Of a stretch of 64,000 bases of DNA, positions 62,753-64,000 are shown in pieces. The stretch is from Fen-1254 sp963769605. GTDB taxonomy: Bacteria > Bacteroidota > Ignavibacteria > UBA10030. The translations under genes and the position numbers were made by a program. The notes under the pieces are model-generated. The model saw only the letters and a list, made by a program, of their open reading frames with translations, made no database searches and was not told the origin of the DNA. The stretch lies in contig CAVYML010000001.1 of NCBI GenBank assembly GCA_963769605.1, positions 124,001 through 188,000 on the forward strand, in the 5' to 3' direction. Numbering within the stretch: position 1 is the stretch's first letter; each line of letters starts with the position of its first letter.

Positions 62753-62797
62753 CACATAAACTAAGAACTAAGAACGACGAACTAAGTCACTAAAAAT

Positions 62798-64000
62798 ATG
62801 ATCTCCACCACCCACATAACCTTCGCAGAATTCATTTTTCTGCTTTTACTAACAACCACGGGCGTTGTCCTGAATGCTGCCAACGTATTAGTCATTGCAT
62901 TTGCTTCCATGCTTCCTGATATCGATACCACCGCCAGCATGATCGGCAAAATCATGCCGTTCTGCTCTGTTCCCATCGAACGCCGTTTCGGACACCGAAC
63001 ACTGACACATTCCTTGTTTATGATTGTCATCATCGCGGTTGTCGGTATACCAATATATTTCTTGAAACAGGATCTTTACATCTGTTCCATTATCGGCTAT
63101 GCTTCACATCCATTACTCGATACCGCAACTGTCAATGGCGTAAAGCTCTTCTATCCGTTTTCCAAAGTCAAATGTGTTTTCCCCATGGAGATGAATCACC
63201 CACATTCCTATCGCATTCAGACCGGCAGTCGATTGGACATTATGCTTTCATGTCTTTTTTTTATTGGCTGCATCCCGACATTCTTCATCGCTTCCCAAGG
63301 ATATGAACGCTTTATCCGACTGACTCAGCAAAGTATCGAAGCTGCCGTTCGGGATTACAATGAATATTCCAAAGACCATATCGTCTATGCCGATATCCAG
63401 GCCTACGATATGTTCACAAAACGCCCGTTGACTGGCACGTATGAAATTATCGGCGCTCTGAATCCACAAACTCTCATTTTTAAGGGACAAGATCTGCGTC
63501 TGCATACCATCGGTAAAAACTTCCATGCCGATTATATCGCAGAGAAAATCCTCTGTCAAAAAGGGAATCCGTCGTATTCTTCGATCCGCAATATCGACGT
63601 TAGCAATCAAGTCCTTGCTCAGATGTTGTCTTCCATAGACAATTCATCGGAGAATTACTTCTTTGGTGACCTGCAGACAATGGACAAAGTCTCTTTGCCG
63701 GAGAATATTAAAATCTTCACTCCGGTGACCGGTGGCGGGAATGCCATCAAGTTCAATTATGCTACTGCAGAAGATATCCGCACGTATAACCTCGAAATGG
63801 CGTTTATAACTAAGGGCATATTGACCATAAAGACCATTATCAAGCGCGATACTGTAGAAGGAGAACTGTCGGAAAATGCCTTATTCCCGAAGATGGAGAA
63901 CTATGCACAGATCTCTATTATACTTGAGCCCAAGGAGACAATTACTTTCCTTAGGCAAAAAGGGGACACATTAAAAGAAAAAGAAGTTATTGCCAGAAAG
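62798..64000 (+). CDS. YdjM-like membrane metal-dependent hydrolase, partial
   Basis: The frame runs open from ATG 62798 to the window end (401 codons). Residues ~10-130 match the YdjM/LexA-binding inner-membrane hydrolase family: 'ASMLPDIDTTASM' (D-I-D), 'RRFGHRTLTHSLFM' (H-R-x-x-T-H-S) and 'GYASHPLLDTATVNGV' (H-x-L-L-D), with membrane helices between. A long C-terminal extension follows; its end 'FLRQKGDTLKEKEVIARK' looks like the start or end of a biotinyl/HlyD-type barrel-sandwich. The extension is unusual for this family. No ribosome site is obvious. Confidence 0.75.
   Translation, partial: MISTTHITFAEFIFLLLLTTTGVVLNAANVLVIAFASMLPDIDTTASMIGKIMPFCSVPIERRFGHRTLTHSLFMIVIIAVVGIPIYFLKQDLYICSIIGYASHPLLDTATVNGVKLFYPFSKVKCVFPMEMNHPHSYRIQTGSRLDIMLSCLFFIGCIPTFFIASQGYERFIRLTQQSIEAAVRDYNEYSKDHIVYADIQAYDMFTKRPLTGTYEIIGALNPQTLIFKGQDLRLHTIGKNFHADYIAEKILCQKGNPSYSSIRNIDVSNQVLAQMLSSIDNSSENYFFGDLQTMDKVSLPENIKIFTPVTGGGNAIKFNYATAEDIRTYNLEMAFITKGILTIKTIIKRDTVEGELSENALFPKMENYAQISIILEPKETITFLRQKGDTLKEKEVIARK

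Overview
The window looks like accessory DNA from a member of the Ignavibacteria/Chlorobi-Bacteroidota lineage. Two large secreted proteins end in the 'NYPNPFNPTT'-type C-terminal domain of type IX secretion substrates, the DNA is AT-rich, and there are several lipoproteins with a C-terminal lipobox cysteine. There is no rRNA, tRNA, CRISPR or core metabolic operon. Every gene I can support lies on the + strand. The region is rich in insertion sequences, broken genes, defence-type genes and small orphan genes.

Layout. 1-13.1 kb: the end of one extracellular protein, then two large type IX-secreted proteins (a pectate-lyase-like beta-helix protein and a GH25 lysozyme-like protein with six near-identical 333-bp repeats). 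Each is split by a copy of the same IS1182-like element with a CTAG target duplication, and removing the IS restores the frame in both. 13.2-20.6 kb: a phospholipase-D-like gene with an internal stop, preceded by three TTTTACGACA repeats spaced exactly 22 bp; a membrane-anchored protein, a decayed gene, and a very large exported protein with a duplicated C-terminal module. 21.6-25.9 kb: a tight three-gene operon of an inositol-monophosphatase-family enzyme, a SIR2 protein with a C-terminal 2H-phosphoesterase-like domain (interrupted by one TAA), and a DegT/DnrJ-type aminotransferase. I know of no described system with this composition. 26.3-35.4 kb: a restriction-modification-like cassette (PLD plus SNF2-type helicase, DUF1016/YhcG nuclease, Eco57I-type methyltransferase with target recognition domain) with small companions and an orphan methyltransferase tail. 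35.4-38.1 kb: an IS200-type element abutting a HEPN-domain protein.

38.5-42.2 kb: a compact four-gene operon (winged-helix-like protein, AAA/ORC-like ATPase, small unknown, PIN-domain nuclease), a second good candidate for an undescribed system. 42.2-51.1 kb: a run of short, unrelated same-strand genes (membrane/zinc-ribbon proteins, AlbA_2 protein, DUF2752 protein, secreted DNA/RNA endonuclease). They are separated by related intergenic elements with TTAGGY-type boundaries, at least one flanked by an attC-like long inverted repeat, so this may be an integron-type cassette array. It is interrupted by an ISL3-family IS with an 8-bp duplication and ends in a broken Mrr-like gene. 51.4-55.4 kb: a small protein, a PAS-LuxR regulator, a frameshifted NtrC-like ATPase lacking the sigma54 loop, and a HEAT-like repeat/zinc-ribbon protein. 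56.0-64.0 kb: part of a likely integrative element, with a tyrosine-recombinase-like protein lacking its catalytic HxxR, two lipoproteins, a four-gene run ending in a Lin1244/DUF4373-type replication protein, a PolX-like nucleotidyltransferase, and a YdjM-like membrane hydrolase that runs off the end. REP-like palindromes are scattered through this part.

The number of interrupted genes (IS insertions, stops, frameshifts) points to a turnover zone where mobile and defence modules arrive and decay. All assignments come from reading motifs and local sequence comparison within the window; no database search was run.
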